DNA of 64,000 nt from Gaiellasilicea sp963730405 (GTDB lineage: Bacteria > Actinomycetota > Thermoleophilia > Gaiellales > Gaiellaceae), in the NCBI GenBank assembly GCA_963730405.1, contig CAVSRW010000011.1, positions 62,001 through 126,000 on the forward strand, in the 5' to 3' direction. Shown piece by piece: positions 1 through 9,086 of this stretch. Every line of letters begins with the position of its first letter. Positions within the stretch are counted from its first letter, which is position 1. The translations under genes were made by a program, and so were the position numbers. The notes under the pieces were generated by a model, which saw nothing but the letters and a program-made list of their open reading frames with translations, made no database searches and was not told the DNA's origin.

Positions 1-28
1 GACGAGACGCGATCGGGGGTGCGAGGCA

Positions 29-79
29 AGGACGCAGGGAGCGTCCATAGCGGCGCTATGGACGCGACCGAGGACGCAG
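29..79. repeat. Palindromic element downstream of rpsA
   Basis: A perfect inverted repeat with 11-bp arms, GCGTCCATAGC (41-51) and GCTATGGACGC (55-65), has a 3-nt loop. It is flanked by two direct copies of AGGACGCAG at 29-37 and 71-79. It lies about 75 bp beyond the rpsA stop and could act as a terminator-like hairpin, although no T-run follows on the minus strand. The mosaic of GGACGC units in both orientations looks more like a dispersed intergenic repeat than a simple terminator. Apart from this element, bases 1-141 show no convincing gene. Confidence 0.55.
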
Positions 80-141
80 CATCGTGCCGCTGAGCGCGGC
101 TCGGCAGCATGGTGCTTCATCCGGAGTCGGGCTCGCGCTGG

Positions 142-1635
142 CTAGGCGGTGTCGGGTGACTCGGGTTCGTCGCCGGCTGCGACGTCCGACTCGGCAGTCG
201 GCTCGTCCACGGGCTCGTCGCCCGCTGCGACCTCGACGTCGGCGGTCGTCTCCGCCTCGAGCTCGACCTCGGCGGCCGCGTCGGACTCGGGCGCCGGAGC
301 GTCCTCCGTCTCAATCTCGGCCTCCGTCTCGAGCTCGGCGACCTCGGCCTCCGCGACGGGCTCGGCGGCCTCCGTCTCCTCCACCTCGGTGTCGGTCGCG
401 GTCGGCTCCTCGCCCTCGCCCTCGGCCGCGGCGGCGCCGGCCGGGAAGACGTCCTCGGAGAGGTTCAGGTTCGGCGTCAGGTGCACGGACTCGCCGCCGT
501 CCGCGCGCGGGAGCGGCTCCTGCCCCTCCTCGACCCGCTTGAGGGACAGCGAGAGGCGGCGCCGCTCGGCGTCGACCTCGAGAATGAGCACGTTCACCGC
601 GTCGCCCTGCGAGACGACCTCGCGCGGGTTCTCGACGTGGTGCTGCGCCAGCTCGGAGATGTGGACGAGGCCCTCGACGCCCGGCAGGATCTCGACGAAG
701 GCGCCGAACGTGACCACCTTCGTGACGCGACCCTCGACGACGTCGTTCTCGGAGTAGCTCTCGAGCACCTGCTGCCACGGATCGGACTGCGTCTGCTTGA
801 GCCCGAGCGAGATCCGCTGGCGGTCGCGGTCGATGTCGAGCACCTTGACCTTGACCTCCTGGCCGATCTCGAGCACCTCGGACGGATGGTTGACGTGGCT
901 CCACGAGAGCTCGGAGATGTGGATCAGCCCGTCCATCCCGTTCAGGTCGACGAAGGCGCCGAAGTCGACGATGTTCGAGATCGTCCCGTCGACGATGTCG
1001 CCCGGGTTGAGCCGGTCGAGGATCTGCTGGCGCTGGTCCTTGCGCTCGTCCTCGAGGACGGCGCGGCGCGAGAGGACGACGTTGTTGCGCGACCGGTTCA
1101 GCTCGATCACCTTGCAGCGAAGCTCGGTCGCCATGAACTCGTCGAGGTCCTGGACGCGGCGGATGTCGACGAGCGAGGCGGGCAGGAAGCCGCGGACGCC
1201 GAGGTCGAGGATCAGGCCGCCCTTGACGACCTCGATCACGCGGCCGACGACCGGCTCGCCCGACTCGGCGGCTGCCTCGATCTTCTTCCAGGCCAGCTCG
1301 AACCGCGCGCGCTTCTTCGACAGGATCAGCCGGCCCTCGGCGTCCTCCTTCGTGAGCACGAGCGCGTCGATCTCCTCGCCGACCGAGACCTCGTCGGCGG
1401 GGTTGACGGAGCGGCGGATCGAGAGCTCGGCGACGGGGATGACGCCTTCGGACTTGTACCCGATGTCCACGAGCACCTCGTCCTTGTCGACGCGGACGAC
1501 CGTGCCGTGCACGACCTCGCCCTCGTTGATCGTCGGGAAGGTCGACTCGTAATCGGGGATCAGCTCGCCGTCCGGCCCGGTGACCCAGACGCCTTCTTCG
1601 GCTGCGATCGGCTTTTCCATCGTGTCGTTGGCCAT
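142..1635 (-). CDS. rpsA: 30S ribosomal protein S1
   Basis: S1 binds mRNA on the small ribosomal subunit and helps load leadered transcripts. Four S1/OB-fold RNA-binding domains are visible at roughly residues 38-105, 125-190, 208-280 and 295-367; the last two are the most canonical (VDFGAFVDLNGMDGLIHISE; VTFGAFVEILPGVEGLVHIS). The last ~110 residues are an acidic, Ala/Glu-rich low-complexity tail. The chosen start is the ATG giving MANDTMEK; an in-frame ATG ten codons upstream adds residues not typical of the family. The gene follows polA in the same direction. Four domains plus an acidic tail is the usual actinobacterial form, so identity is secure. Confidence 0.96.
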   Translation of the reverse strand: MANDTMEKPIAAEEGVWVTGPDGELIPDYESTFPTINEGEVVHGTVVRVDKDEVLVDIGYKSEGVIPVAELSIRRSVNPADEVSVGEEIDALVLTKEDAEGRLILSKKRARFELAWKKIEAAAESGEPVVGRVIEVVKGGLILDLGVRGFLPASLVDIRRVQDLDEFMATELRCKVIELNRSRNNVVLSRRAVLEDERKDQRQQILDRLNPGDIVDGTISNIVDFGAFVDLNGMDGLIHISELSWSHVNHPSEVLEIGQEVKVKVLDIDRDRQRISLGLKQTQSDPWQQVLESYSENDVVEGRVTKVVTFGAFVEILPGVEGLVHISELAQHHVENPREVVSQGDAVNVLILEVDAERRRLSLSLKRVEEGQEPLPRADGGESVHLTPNLNLSEDVFPAGAAAAEGEGEEPTATDTEVEETEAAEPVAEAEVAELETEAEIETEDAPAPESDAAAEVELEAETTADVEVAAGDEPVDEPTAESDVAAGDEPESPDTA

Positions 1636-1646
1636 GCGAGTTGCGG

Positions 1647-1652
1647 AGTATA
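1647..1652 (-). promoter_or_regulatory. Putative -10 box for rpsA
   Basis: TATACT on the minus strand lies 11 nt before the rpsA ATG. No clear -35 and no Shine-Dalgarno sequence are visible, so the 5' leader would be only a few nucleotides long. Confidence 0.4.
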
Positions 1653-1702
1653 GCCCGAAGTTCACGAGGCCTAGGACGCGCTCGTGACACGCTGTTACTT
1701 GG

Positions 1703-4294
1703 CTAGGTCTTGGCCTCGTTCCAGTCGTCGCCGACGCCGACGTCGACCGCGAGCGGCGGGTCGAGCGGGTAGGCGCCGGTCATCTCCTGCCGCACCAGTT
1801 CCTTGATCGCGGTCGTCTCGGTCTCCGGCGCCTCGAGGAGGAGCTCGTCGTGCACCTGGAGCACGAGGCGCGCGCCCCTCCCCTCCTCGCGTAGGCGGTC
1901 GTGGATCCGGATCATCGCCACCTTGATGATGTCCGCCGCCGTGCCCTGCATGACCGAGTTGACGGCGAGCCGCTCGCCGAGCGCCCGCGTCTGCCGGTTG
2001 CGGACGCGGATCTCCGGCACCGGCCGGCGGCGGCCGAGCAGCGTCGTCACGTAGCCGTCCCGCTCCGCCTGCTCGATCGTGCGCTGGATGAAGTCCTGCA
2101 CGTGCGGGAAGCGGGCGAGATAGGTGTCGATGTACTCCTGCGCCTGCTCCCGCGGGATCTCCAGGTTCTCCGAGAGCCCGAACGCCGAGATGCCGTAGAT
2201 GATCCCGAAGTTGACCATCTTGGCGACGTTGCGCTCGTCCTTCGTCAGCTCGGCCGGGTCCTTCCCAAGCACCTCCGCCGCGGTGGCCGCGTGGATGTCC
2301 TCGTTCCGCGCGAACGCCTCGCGCAGGCGCGGCTCGCCCGAGACGTGCGCGAGGATCCGCAGCTCGACCTGGCTGTAGTCGGCGGAGATCAGCCGGTGCC
2401 CCGCCTCGGCGACGAACGCGGAGCGGATCTCGCGGCCGAGCTCGGTGCGGATCGGGATCGCCTGCAGGTTCGGGTTGGTCGTCGAGAGCCGGCCGGTGGA
2501 GGCCGCGGCCTGGTTGAAGGTCGTGTGGAGGCGGCCGTCGCGCTCGGAGAGCAGCTGCGGCAGTGGGCCGAGGTACGTGTTGATCAGCTTGGAGAGCTCG
2601 CGCCACTCCTCGAGCACGCCGACGATCTCGTGCTCGCCGCGGATCGAGCGGAGCACGCGCGTGTCGGTCGAGTAGCCCGTCTTGCCCTTGCGGCCCGGGG
2701 TCAGGCCGAGCACCTCGAAGAGGATCCGCGCGACCTGCTGCGTCGAGCCGAGCATGAACTCCTCGCCGGCCAGCTCGTACGCCTTCGCCTCCAGCTCCTC
2801 GAGGCGGTCGGCGAGCCGGGCGGTGATCTCGCCCATCCGGTAGGTGTCGATCTTGACGCCCGCGTCCTCCATCGACGCGAGCACCGCGGTGAGGGGCAGC
2901 TCGATCTCGTCGTAGAGCCGCTCGGAGCCGCGCTCGACGACGCGCTCGCGCATCGGCCCGGCGAGTCGCCGGGCAGCCTCGGCGCGGGTGATCAGCGCGG
3001 CCGTCTCCTCCTCCGTCGCGGGCTCGGGGATCACCTCGAGCCCGTACTCGCGCTGGAGGTCGTCGATCGCGTACTCGGACCGGCCCGGCTCGATCAGATA
3101 GGCCGCGATCAGCGTGTCGTCGGCCGGCTGCATCGTCAGCCGCGGCAGCGACTTGAAGTCGTGCGCGACGAGATCGGCGTCGCGGAGCCGCGCCGGCGAT
3201 TCCTCGCCCCACGGGCCGACGACGACGCCGTCCTCCTGTGCGAGCGCGAAGCGGCCGTCCGCGACGGCGAGGCCGGCGCGGCCGCGCGCCTGCGGCAGCT
3301 CGCCCTCCCGCCACGGCACGACGGTGCCGGCGACCGGCACCGGTACGGCGGCGGGGATCGCGTCCTCGAGGTCGTCGATCCGGTTCAGCAGCCCCCGGAA
3401 CTCGTAGCGGCGGAACATCTCGCGCAGCTGCGAGCGGTCGGGCGGCTCGAGCACGATCTGCGAGGGGTCGAAGTCGAGATCGAGGTCGCGCCGCATCGTC
3501 GCGAGCTCCTTGGACATGCGGGCCTGGTCCGCGAACTCGGTGATGTTCTTCCGCCGGGCCGGCGAGAGCTCGTCCGCGTGCGCGATCACCTCTTCCACCG
3601 ACCCGTATTGCGCGATCAGCTGGGAGGCGGTCTTGTCGCCGATCCCGGGGACGCCCGGGATGTTGTCGGAGGAGTCGCCCTTGAGACCGATGAAGTCCGG
3701 GACCTGGTCCGGCCGGATCCCGTAGCGGAGCTCGACGCGCTCGGGCGTATAGACGTTCACGTCCGCGACGCCGCGCGGCGTCATCATCAGGACGACGTTC
3801 GGCGAGGTGAGCTGGAAGGCGTCGCGGTCGGTCGAGACCACCGTCGTCTTCACGCCCGCCTCGTCGGCGCGGGTCGCGAGCGTCGCGATCACGTCGTCCG
3901 CCTCCCACCCCTCGAACTCGAGGTTGCGGTAGCCGAACGCCTCCACGATCGGGCGGAAGTGCGGGAACTGCTCGCGCAGCAGGTCGGGCATCGGCCGCCG
4001 ACCTTGCTTGTAGACCACGTCTCCCGCCTCGGCGACCGCGGCGCGGTGGGTCGGGCTGGAGTCCCACGCGACGGCGACGCCCTTCGGCCGGTAGTCGGAG
4101 AGCAGCTTGAAGAGCATGTTCGCGAAGCCGAGCAGCGCGTTCGTGGGGAAGCCGTCGCTCGTCGCGAGCTCCTCGGGGAGCGCGAAGAACGCGCGGTAGG
4201 CGAGGTTGTTGCCGTCGACGAGGAAGAGCTCGGAGTCCCGCGCCGGGCCGTCGTCGAGCTGCAGCTCCTGGCCGGTGAGCGTCTTCGGGGACAT
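1703..4294 (-). CDS. polA: DNA polymerase I
   Basis: Repair and Okazaki-fragment polymerase of 863 aa. An N-terminal 5'-3' flap nuclease (about residues 20-310) starts at LFLVDGNNLAYRAFFAL. A middle domain of 3'-5' exonuclease type lacks a recognisable DxE exo motif, so proofreading is probably lost, as in Taq polymerase. The C-terminal polymerase shows motif A (DYSQVELRILAH, Asp639), motif B (RNVAKMVNFGIIYG, from 688) and motif C (VHDE, His815-Asp816). The ATG is preceded by TAGACT and a 7-nt spacer with no RBS, which suggests a leaderless mRNA. rpsA lies downstream in the same direction; a GNAT gene is divergent upstream. Confidence 0.97.
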   Translation of the reverse strand: MSPKTLTGQELQLDDGPARDSELFLVDGNNLAYRAFFALPEELATSDGFPTNALLGFANMLFKLLSDYRPKGVAVAWDSSPTHRAAVAEAGDVVYKQGRRPMPDLLREQFPHFRPIVEAFGYRNLEFEGWEADDVIATLATRADEAGVKTTVVSTDRDAFQLTSPNVVLMMTPRGVADVNVYTPERVELRYGIRPDQVPDFIGLKGDSSDNIPGVPGIGDKTASQLIAQYGSVEEVIAHADELSPARRKNITEFADQARMSKELATMRRDLDLDFDPSQIVLEPPDRSQLREMFRRYEFRGLLNRIDDLEDAIPAAVPVPVAGTVVPWREGELPQARGRAGLAVADGRFALAQEDGVVVGPWGEESPARLRDADLVAHDFKSLPRLTMQPADDTLIAAYLIEPGRSEYAIDDLQREYGLEVIPEPATEEETAALITRAEAARRLAGPMRERVVERGSERLYDEIELPLTAVLASMEDAGVKIDTYRMGEITARLADRLEELEAKAYELAGEEFMLGSTQQVARILFEVLGLTPGRKGKTGYSTDTRVLRSIRGEHEIVGVLEEWRELSKLINTYLGPLPQLLSERDGRLHTTFNQAAASTGRLSTTNPNLQAIPIRTELGREIRSAFVAEAGHRLISADYSQVELRILAHVSGEPRLREAFARNEDIHAATAAEVLGKDPAELTKDERNVAKMVNFGIIYGISAFGLSENLEIPREQAQEYIDTYLARFPHVQDFIQRTIEQAERDGYVTTLLGRRRPVPEIRVRNRQTRALGERLAVNSVMQGTAADIIKVAMIRIHDRLREEGRGARLVLQVHDELLLEAPETETTAIKELVRQEMTGAYPLDPPLAVDVGVGDDWNEAKT

Positions 4295-4301
4295 CGATTC
4301 G

Positions 4302-4307
4302 AGTCTA
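4302..4307 (-). promoter_or_regulatory. -10 box of polA (leaderless)
   Basis: TAGACT on the minus strand, then 7 nt, then the polA ATG. The predicted transcription start falls on or next to the start codon. Confidence 0.55.
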
Positions 4308-4353
4308 CGCAGCGGGGGCGGCGCGGACTCCGCCAGGTATCTTCGCGCGGGTC

Positions 4354-5163
4354 GTGGAGATCGTTCCGCTCAGCGAGGGAGAGAAGAGCGGTGCCGAGGC
4401 GCTGCGCGGAGGAACGCGCGTCGCGCACCTCGTGGGCAGGCTCGGGGAGGCGCCGTCGCGCGGCCGCTACGCCTGGGTCGGTCTCGGCGACCACTCACTC
4501 GCGGCCGGCGAGCAACCTGAGGTGCTCGCGGACGTCTACGCGGCCGCAGGATCCCGATGGGTCGAGGGCGGCCACCTCACGCACATCGTCGAGGTCCCGG
4601 CGGAGGGGCCGCTCCCGCAGCTTTTCTTCGAGCTCGGGTTCGGCCAGGAGCAGGTCTACGCGACCGCTCCCGTCAGGATCGAGGAGCCGTCGGTGCCCGA
4701 CGGCGCGACGATTCGCCGCGCAGGCCCGGCGGACATCGAGATCCTCCTCGAGGTGGCCGGCACGATCGGCGAGCACCAGGTGGGGCCGCCCGTCTGGTCG
4801 GGCCTGCCCGCGCCCGAGCGCGAGGCGATGCGCGACGACTGGGTCGAGTTCCTGGAGGACGAGTCAGCCGTGATCCTCGTGGCCGAGCGCGGCGGGGTTG
4901 CAGTCGGATACGCCGCTTTCCATCCCGGCGACGACGCCGGCGTCGCGCATCTTCCGGTCGCGGGCACGCGACCCGGCGTGCGCGGCGAGGGGATCGGGGT
5001 CGCGCTCGCCGAGCACGCGCTCCACCAGGCGCACCGCGCCGGCTTCGAGACCGTCGAGCTCGACTGGCGCTCGACGAACCTCCTCGCCTCGCGCTTCTGG
5101 CCGAAGCGCGGCTTCCGGGCCACGCACCTCCGCCTGCGCCGGGACGTTCAGCCGACCGCCTGA
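4354..5163 (+). CDS. GNAT-family N-acetyltransferase
   Basis: Predicted acetyl-CoA-dependent N-acetyltransferase of 269 aa; substrate unknown. The C-terminal half carries the GNAT core with acetyl-CoA loop RPGVRGEGIGVAL (from residue 206) and the late motif LLASRFWPKRGF. The N-terminal half resembles a degenerate second GNAT fold (LPQLFFELGFGQEQVYA), as in tandem-GNAT proteins. The start is GTG. Its TGA overlaps the ATG of the next gene by one base (TGATG), so the two are probably translationally coupled. Which molecule is acetylated cannot be inferred. Confidence 0.85.
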   Translation: MEIVPLSEGEKSGAEALRGGTRVAHLVGRLGEAPSRGRYAWVGLGDHSLAAGEQPEVLADVYAAAGSRWVEGGHLTHIVEVPAEGPLPQLFFELGFGQEQVYATAPVRIEEPSVPDGATIRRAGPADIEILLEVAGTIGEHQVGPPVWSGLPAPEREAMRDDWVEFLEDESAVILVAERGGVAVGYAAFHPGDDAGVAHLPVAGTRPGVRGEGIGVALAEHALHQAHRAGFETVELDWRSTNLLASRFWPKRGFRATHLRLRRDVQPTA

Positions 5164-6659
5164 TGCGGCGTGTCCCGATCCCATCCGGGTCGCGGATCGC
5201 GGTCGTCAACACGGACGGCGGCGTCGTGCTGCGGCCGCCGCCGCCGTCCAACGGGATCGCCGACGTCGGCGCCGCGGTCCGGGACGCGCTTCGCTTCCCG
5301 CTCTCGGGCTCGCCGCTCGAGGCGCTGGTCACGCGCGCCGGCCGGGCGACGATCGTGGTGCAGCCGCCGGAGCTGCCGCTGCCGGGCGCTCCGGAGGATC
5401 CACGGCAGGAGGCGCTCGCCGCGGCGATCGAGGAGCTCGAGCGGCTGGGCGTGCCCACCCCGCGCCAGACGATCCTCGTCGCCGGTGGGCTCAACCGCCG
5501 TGCCGGTCACCGCGAGCTGGAAGCCCTGCTCGCGCCGTGGTTCGCGCGCCGGTTCCACGGCCGGGTCGAGGTGCACGACGCGGAGTCGCCGGACCTCGTC
5601 CATGTCGGTGACGCAGGCCGCACGCCGCTACGGGTCAACCCGCTGCTGGTCCAGACCGACCTCGTCCTCTGCGTGACGGCGGCGGAGACCGTCCTCCACG
5701 GCGGGCCCGGCGCCCTCGTCGGCGCGTGCGGGACGGAGACGCTGCGCGCAGCGACGGCGTACTCGCTGCTCGAGACCGCCGCGGCGCGTGGCTGGCAGCT
5801 CGGGGTCGCGCTCGAGCGCACGCTCGCAAGCCGCGTCCCCGTGCTCGGCACGTCGCTCGTCCTGAACCCGCCCCGCCTCGCCGGCCGCTTTCGCGGCTAT
5901 CCCTACGAGGACGGGGCGGTCGCGCAGCTTGCCCGCTCGCCGCTCCGCCGCTTCTCGCTGCTGCCGTCGACGATCCGGCGCCGCCTGCTCCAGGACCTCG
6001 GCCGGGAGCTGACGGCGGTCGCGGCATTCGCCGGCCCGCCCTCGGTGGCGCACGCCGAGGCGCTGCTGCGCGGGATCGCGCGCCGGTCCGCCCCGCTGGA
6101 GCGGCCGCTCGACGCGATCGTCGTCGGCATGCCCTGGAAGCACCACCACTCCCCGCGCGAACGGCTGAACCCGATCACGGTCGCCGCGGTCGCGCTCGGC
6201 CTCGCCCTGCGGCTCTGGCGCGACGCCTTCCCGGTCGCCGACGGCGGCACCGCGATCGTGCTGCACCGGTTCTCGCGCCACTTCGCCCACGGCACGCAGG
6301 ATCCGTACCGCGCCCTCTTCCACTCGCTTCGCGACGGACGCACGGCCGAGGACCTCGCCGCGGGCGAGGCCGAGGCGCTCGCGGACGAGCGCGCCCTCGC
6401 GGCGTACCGTGCCGGCCGCGCCTGCCATCCCCTCCTCCCCTATGCCGACTGGGACAGCTGCAAGCCCGCGCTCGACCGGCTCGGCGCGGTTCTCGTCGCG
6501 GGCTGCCGCGACCACCAGGCGGCGCGGACGCTCGGGTTCGTGCCGACACATGGGGTCTCGAGCGCGCTCGAGATGGCGCACGGGCGAGCGGGCGGCGAGG
6601 CCCGGATCGGCTTCCTCCTCGGCCCGCCCTACTTCCCGCTCGAGGTCGGCGGCGGCTAG
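5163..6659 (+). CDS. LarA-like (DUF2088) protein, nickel-pincer residues not conserved
   Basis: 498 aa, related to the lactate racemase/2-hydroxyacid racemase LarA family. LarA-like features are the N-terminal Rossmann-type segment (RQTILVAGGLNRRAGHRELE), VHVGDAGRTPLRVNPLLVQTDLVLCV, and a C-terminal half with GMPWKHHHSPRERLNP. In LarA the segment after that Asp-rich strand holds the Lys and His that attach the nickel-pincer cofactor; here it reads TVLHGGPGALVGACG with no lysine. It may therefore be non-racemase or use another cofactor; catalysis is uncertain. It starts within the stop codon of the GNAT gene and is convergent with the next gene. Confidence 0.7.
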   Translation: MRRVPIPSGSRIAVVNTDGGVVLRPPPPSNGIADVGAAVRDALRFPLSGSPLEALVTRAGRATIVVQPPELPLPGAPEDPRQEALAAAIEELERLGVPTPRQTILVAGGLNRRAGHRELEALLAPWFARRFHGRVEVHDAESPDLVHVGDAGRTPLRVNPLLVQTDLVLCVTAAETVLHGGPGALVGACGTETLRAATAYSLLETAAARGWQLGVALERTLASRVPVLGTSLVLNPPRLAGRFRGYPYEDGAVAQLARSPLRRFSLLPSTIRRRLLQDLGRELTAVAAFAGPPSVAHAEALLRGIARRSAPLERPLDAIVVGMPWKHHHSPRERLNPITVAAVALGLALRLWRDAFPVADGGTAIVLHRFSRHFAHGTQDPYRALFHSLRDGRTAEDLAAGEAEALADERALAAYRAGRACHPLLPYADWDSCKPALDRLGAVLVAGCRDHQAARTLGFVPTHGVSSALEMAHGRAGGEARIGFLLGPPYFPLEVGGG

Positions 6660-6662
6660 CCG

Positions 6663-8357
6663 CTACTGGAAGAGGAGCAGGAGCGCGTCGGTCGGCGCGT
6701 AGTCGTCGGTCAGAACGGGGACGTCGTCGGTCGGGATCACGCCGTCGCGGCGGTCGAGGATCGGCTTCTGCAGGTCCGGGACGCTCGGGTTCGCGCGGCG
6801 CAGCTCCTCCCAGCGGTCGGCGAGCTGCTGCCGGCCGGGCGTCGCCTTCTCGGTCGCGACCAGGATCAGGTTGCGGTACTGCTCGTCGCCCCCGTCCCGC
6901 GGCAGGATCGCCGGGTGGACGAGCACCGACGGGAACGCGGTGCGGTAGGTCTTGTAGATCGAGCGGAAGAGCCGCGAGCCCGGCCCCGCCAGCGCGCCGA
7001 TCGCGTTCGTGACGACGACGCCGCCCGGCGCGAGCCGCGACCGCACGAGCGCGAGGAACTCCTGGGTGACGAGGTGCGCGGGAATCGAGTCGGCGAAGAA
7101 CGCGTCGATCACGATCACGTCCCAGCGCTGCTCGTCGTCGGCGAGGAAGCGGCGGCCGTCGCCGACGTCGACCTGCAACCGCGGGTCGCGCGGGAGCTCG
7201 AAGTAGCGGTAGGCGACGTCGACGACGACCGGGTCGAGCTCGACCGCCTGCAGCCGGAGCTGCGGAAAGTCGCGCAGCATCCGCTTCTCCGAGGAACCGG
7301 CGCCGAGGCCGACGAAGAGGACGTTGCGCGCATCCGGGTTGTAGGCGATCCCGAGGTGGAAGAAGTCGGTGTAGCGGTACCGGGTGCGGACGGGGTCGTC
7401 GAGGTACATGGCGCTCTGCAGCGAGTTGTCGAAGCGGAGGTAGCGCGTGTCGGCGTCGTCGACGACTGCGAGCCGGTGGTAGCGCGTGTCCTCCGCGAAG
7501 ACGACCTCGAGATCCTTCGCCTCGACGCCCACGCGCGGATCCTTCGCGTCGAGGTAGCCGTAGCCGCGCGTGCGGAAGAGCGGCGACCAGTTCTGCGCCG
7601 ACGTCGCCGTCAGCGGCTCGATGTGCTGCGAGCCCAGCGACATCGCGTAGAGGCTCGCGCCGACCGAGAGCGCGCACGCGAGCGCGACGACCGAGTGCAG
7701 CCTCCCGGCCAAGGCGGCGAGCGCCGCGGTGGCGAAGAGCGCCGCGGCGCCGAGGACGAACAGCTGCTCGACGCCGAACTCCGGGATCAGCCAGAAGGCG
7801 GTCGCGAACGTGCCGACGATGCTGCCGGCGGTCGAGATCGCGAACGTCCGACCGGCCGTGCGTCCGACCCGCTGGAGCGCGTCGACCTGGAGCCGCACGG
7901 CGATCGGCCCGACCGCGGAGAGCAGCACCGCCATCGGCAGGAAGAGGATCGCGGTGCACAGGACCGGGTCGAGCCGCGCGCCCGGATCCCAGTTCAGCAC
8001 CGCTTCGATCACGACCCGGTCGAGCAGCGGGATCGCGAGCACGGCCGCCGCGCCGGCGCCGATCACGGCGGCCAGCGTCAGGACCGACGGGAAGCGGTCG
8101 GCGAGGGCGCCGCCGAGCCAGTAGCCCGCCGCGAGGCCGCCGAGGATGACGCCGATGATCGCGGCCCAGACGAAGAGGGAGTTGCCGAAGTACGGAGCCA
8201 GCACGCGGCTCGCGGCCATCTCGACGCCGAGGAGGACGCCGCCGCAGAGGAAGACCGTGACGAGCACGGGCAGCGTCGCCGCAGGACGGTGCTGCCGGAG
8301 CGGGATCGGCCGCGGCCCCTCGGCCGGGGACGGCGCGGGACGCGCCGGCTCGCTCAC
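6663..8357 (-). CDS. Membrane-fused spermidine-synthase-like protein (paralog 1)
   Basis: 564 aa. Residues ~28-255 are a multi-span membrane domain (GVLLGVEMAASRVLAPYFGN; TAGSIVGTFATAFWLIPEFG) and residues ~330-560 a spermidine-synthase/SAM-methyltransferase fold with FVGLGAGSSEKRMLRDFP, VELDPVVVDVAYRYF and VIVIDAFFADSIPAHL. Proteins of this architecture are common in actinobacteria; aminopropyl transfer is unproven because the substrate pocket cannot be judged here. The GTG start overlaps the livF TGA (GTGA), so it is the distal gene of the liv transcript. A second paralog lies at 15997-17622 with a nearly identical C-terminus (DDYAPTDALLLLF). Confidence 0.85.
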   Translation of the reverse strand: MSEPARPAPSPAEGPRPIPLRQHRPAATLPVLVTVFLCGGVLLGVEMAASRVLAPYFGNSLFVWAAIIGVILGGLAAGYWLGGALADRFPSVLTLAAVIGAGAAAVLAIPLLDRVVIEAVLNWDPGARLDPVLCTAILFLPMAVLLSAVGPIAVRLQVDALQRVGRTAGRTFAISTAGSIVGTFATAFWLIPEFGVEQLFVLGAAALFATAALAALAGRLHSVVALACALSVGASLYAMSLGSQHIEPLTATSAQNWSPLFRTRGYGYLDAKDPRVGVEAKDLEVVFAEDTRYHRLAVVDDADTRYLRFDNSLQSAMYLDDPVRTRYRYTDFFHLGIAYNPDARNVLFVGLGAGSSEKRMLRDFPQLRLQAVELDPVVVDVAYRYFELPRDPRLQVDVGDGRRFLADDEQRWDVIVIDAFFADSIPAHLVTQEFLALVRSRLAPGGVVVTNAIGALAGPGSRLFRSIYKTYRTAFPSVLVHPAILPRDGGDEQYRNLILVATEKATPGRQQLADRWEELRRANPSVPDLQKPILDRRDGVIPTDDVPVLTDDYAPTDALLLLFQ

Positions 8358-9086
8358 TCCTCTCCGAGGTAGGTCTTGCGAACCTTCTCGTCGTCGCGCA
8401 GATCTTGGCCGGCCCTTCGAGCGCGATCACGCCGGTCTCCATCACGTAGCCACGGCTCGCCGCGTCGAGCGCCATCAGCGCGTTCTGCTCGACGAGCAGG
8501 ATCGGCGTCCCCTGCGCGTTGATCTCCCTCACGATCTCGAAGATCCGCTCGACGAAGATCGGCGCGAGCCCCATCGACGGCTCGTCGAGCAGGAGCAGCT
8601 TCGGTCGCGCCATCAGCGCGCGCCCCATCGCGCACCATCTGCTGCTCGCCGCCGGACATCGTCCCCGCCTTCTGCTGCCTCCGCTCGGCCAGCCGCGGGA
8701 AGAGGTCGAAGACGCGGTCGAGGTCCTCCTTGAAGTTCTGCCGGTCCTCGCGCTGGAAGGCGCCCATCTCGAGGTTCTCCAGCACGCTCATGCGCGGGAA
8801 GAGGCGGCGTCCCTCGGGCGACTGCGCGATCCCCATCTTCACGACCGCGTGCGGCGGCGCGTTCGTGATGTCGCGGCCCTGGAAGCTGATCCGGCCCTCG
8901 CGCGGGTGGTTGAGGCCGTTGATCGAGCGGAGCGTCGTCGACTTGCCGGCGCCGTTCGCGCCGATCAGCGTCACCACCTCGCCCTCGTGGACCTTCAGGG
9001 AGACGCCCTTGAGCGCGTGGATCGCGCCGTAGTAGGTGTGGACGTCCTCGAGCTCGAGGACGACGGCGTTGCCGCCGCGGCTCAGC
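8354..9086 (-). pseudogene. livF: livF, branched-chain amino-acid ABC ATPase (frame-interrupted)
   Basis: ATPase of the LIV importer. Walker A (GANGAGKST), the signature region (TMSGGEQQM), Walker B (KLLLLDEPSMGLAP) and the H-loop (ILLVEQNA) are all present but split over frames. One break near 8627-8632 separates SGGEQQM from MGRALMARP; a second near 8405-8408 restores the first frame before the C-terminus (DDEKVRKTYLGEE). No stop separates livG from livF in the given frame. The best start is CTG at 9086, overlapping a possible livG TGA as CTGA. Conserved residues on both sides of each break suggest sequencing indels or very recent decay. Confidence 0.75.

Noticed and set aside
84..542. 152-aa Arg/Pro-rich frame
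   Set aside because: Complement of the acidic tail of rpsA, not a protamine-like gene.
1901..4873. 990-codon open frame antisense to polA
   Set aside because: High-GC shadow frame; Arg/Asp/Leu-biased product without domains, while polA on the other strand has all motifs.
6175..8628. 817-codon minus-strand frame
   Set aside because: Only its first ~70 codons are the real livF part after a frame break; the rest is an Arg-rich shadow of the spermidine-synthase-like gene.
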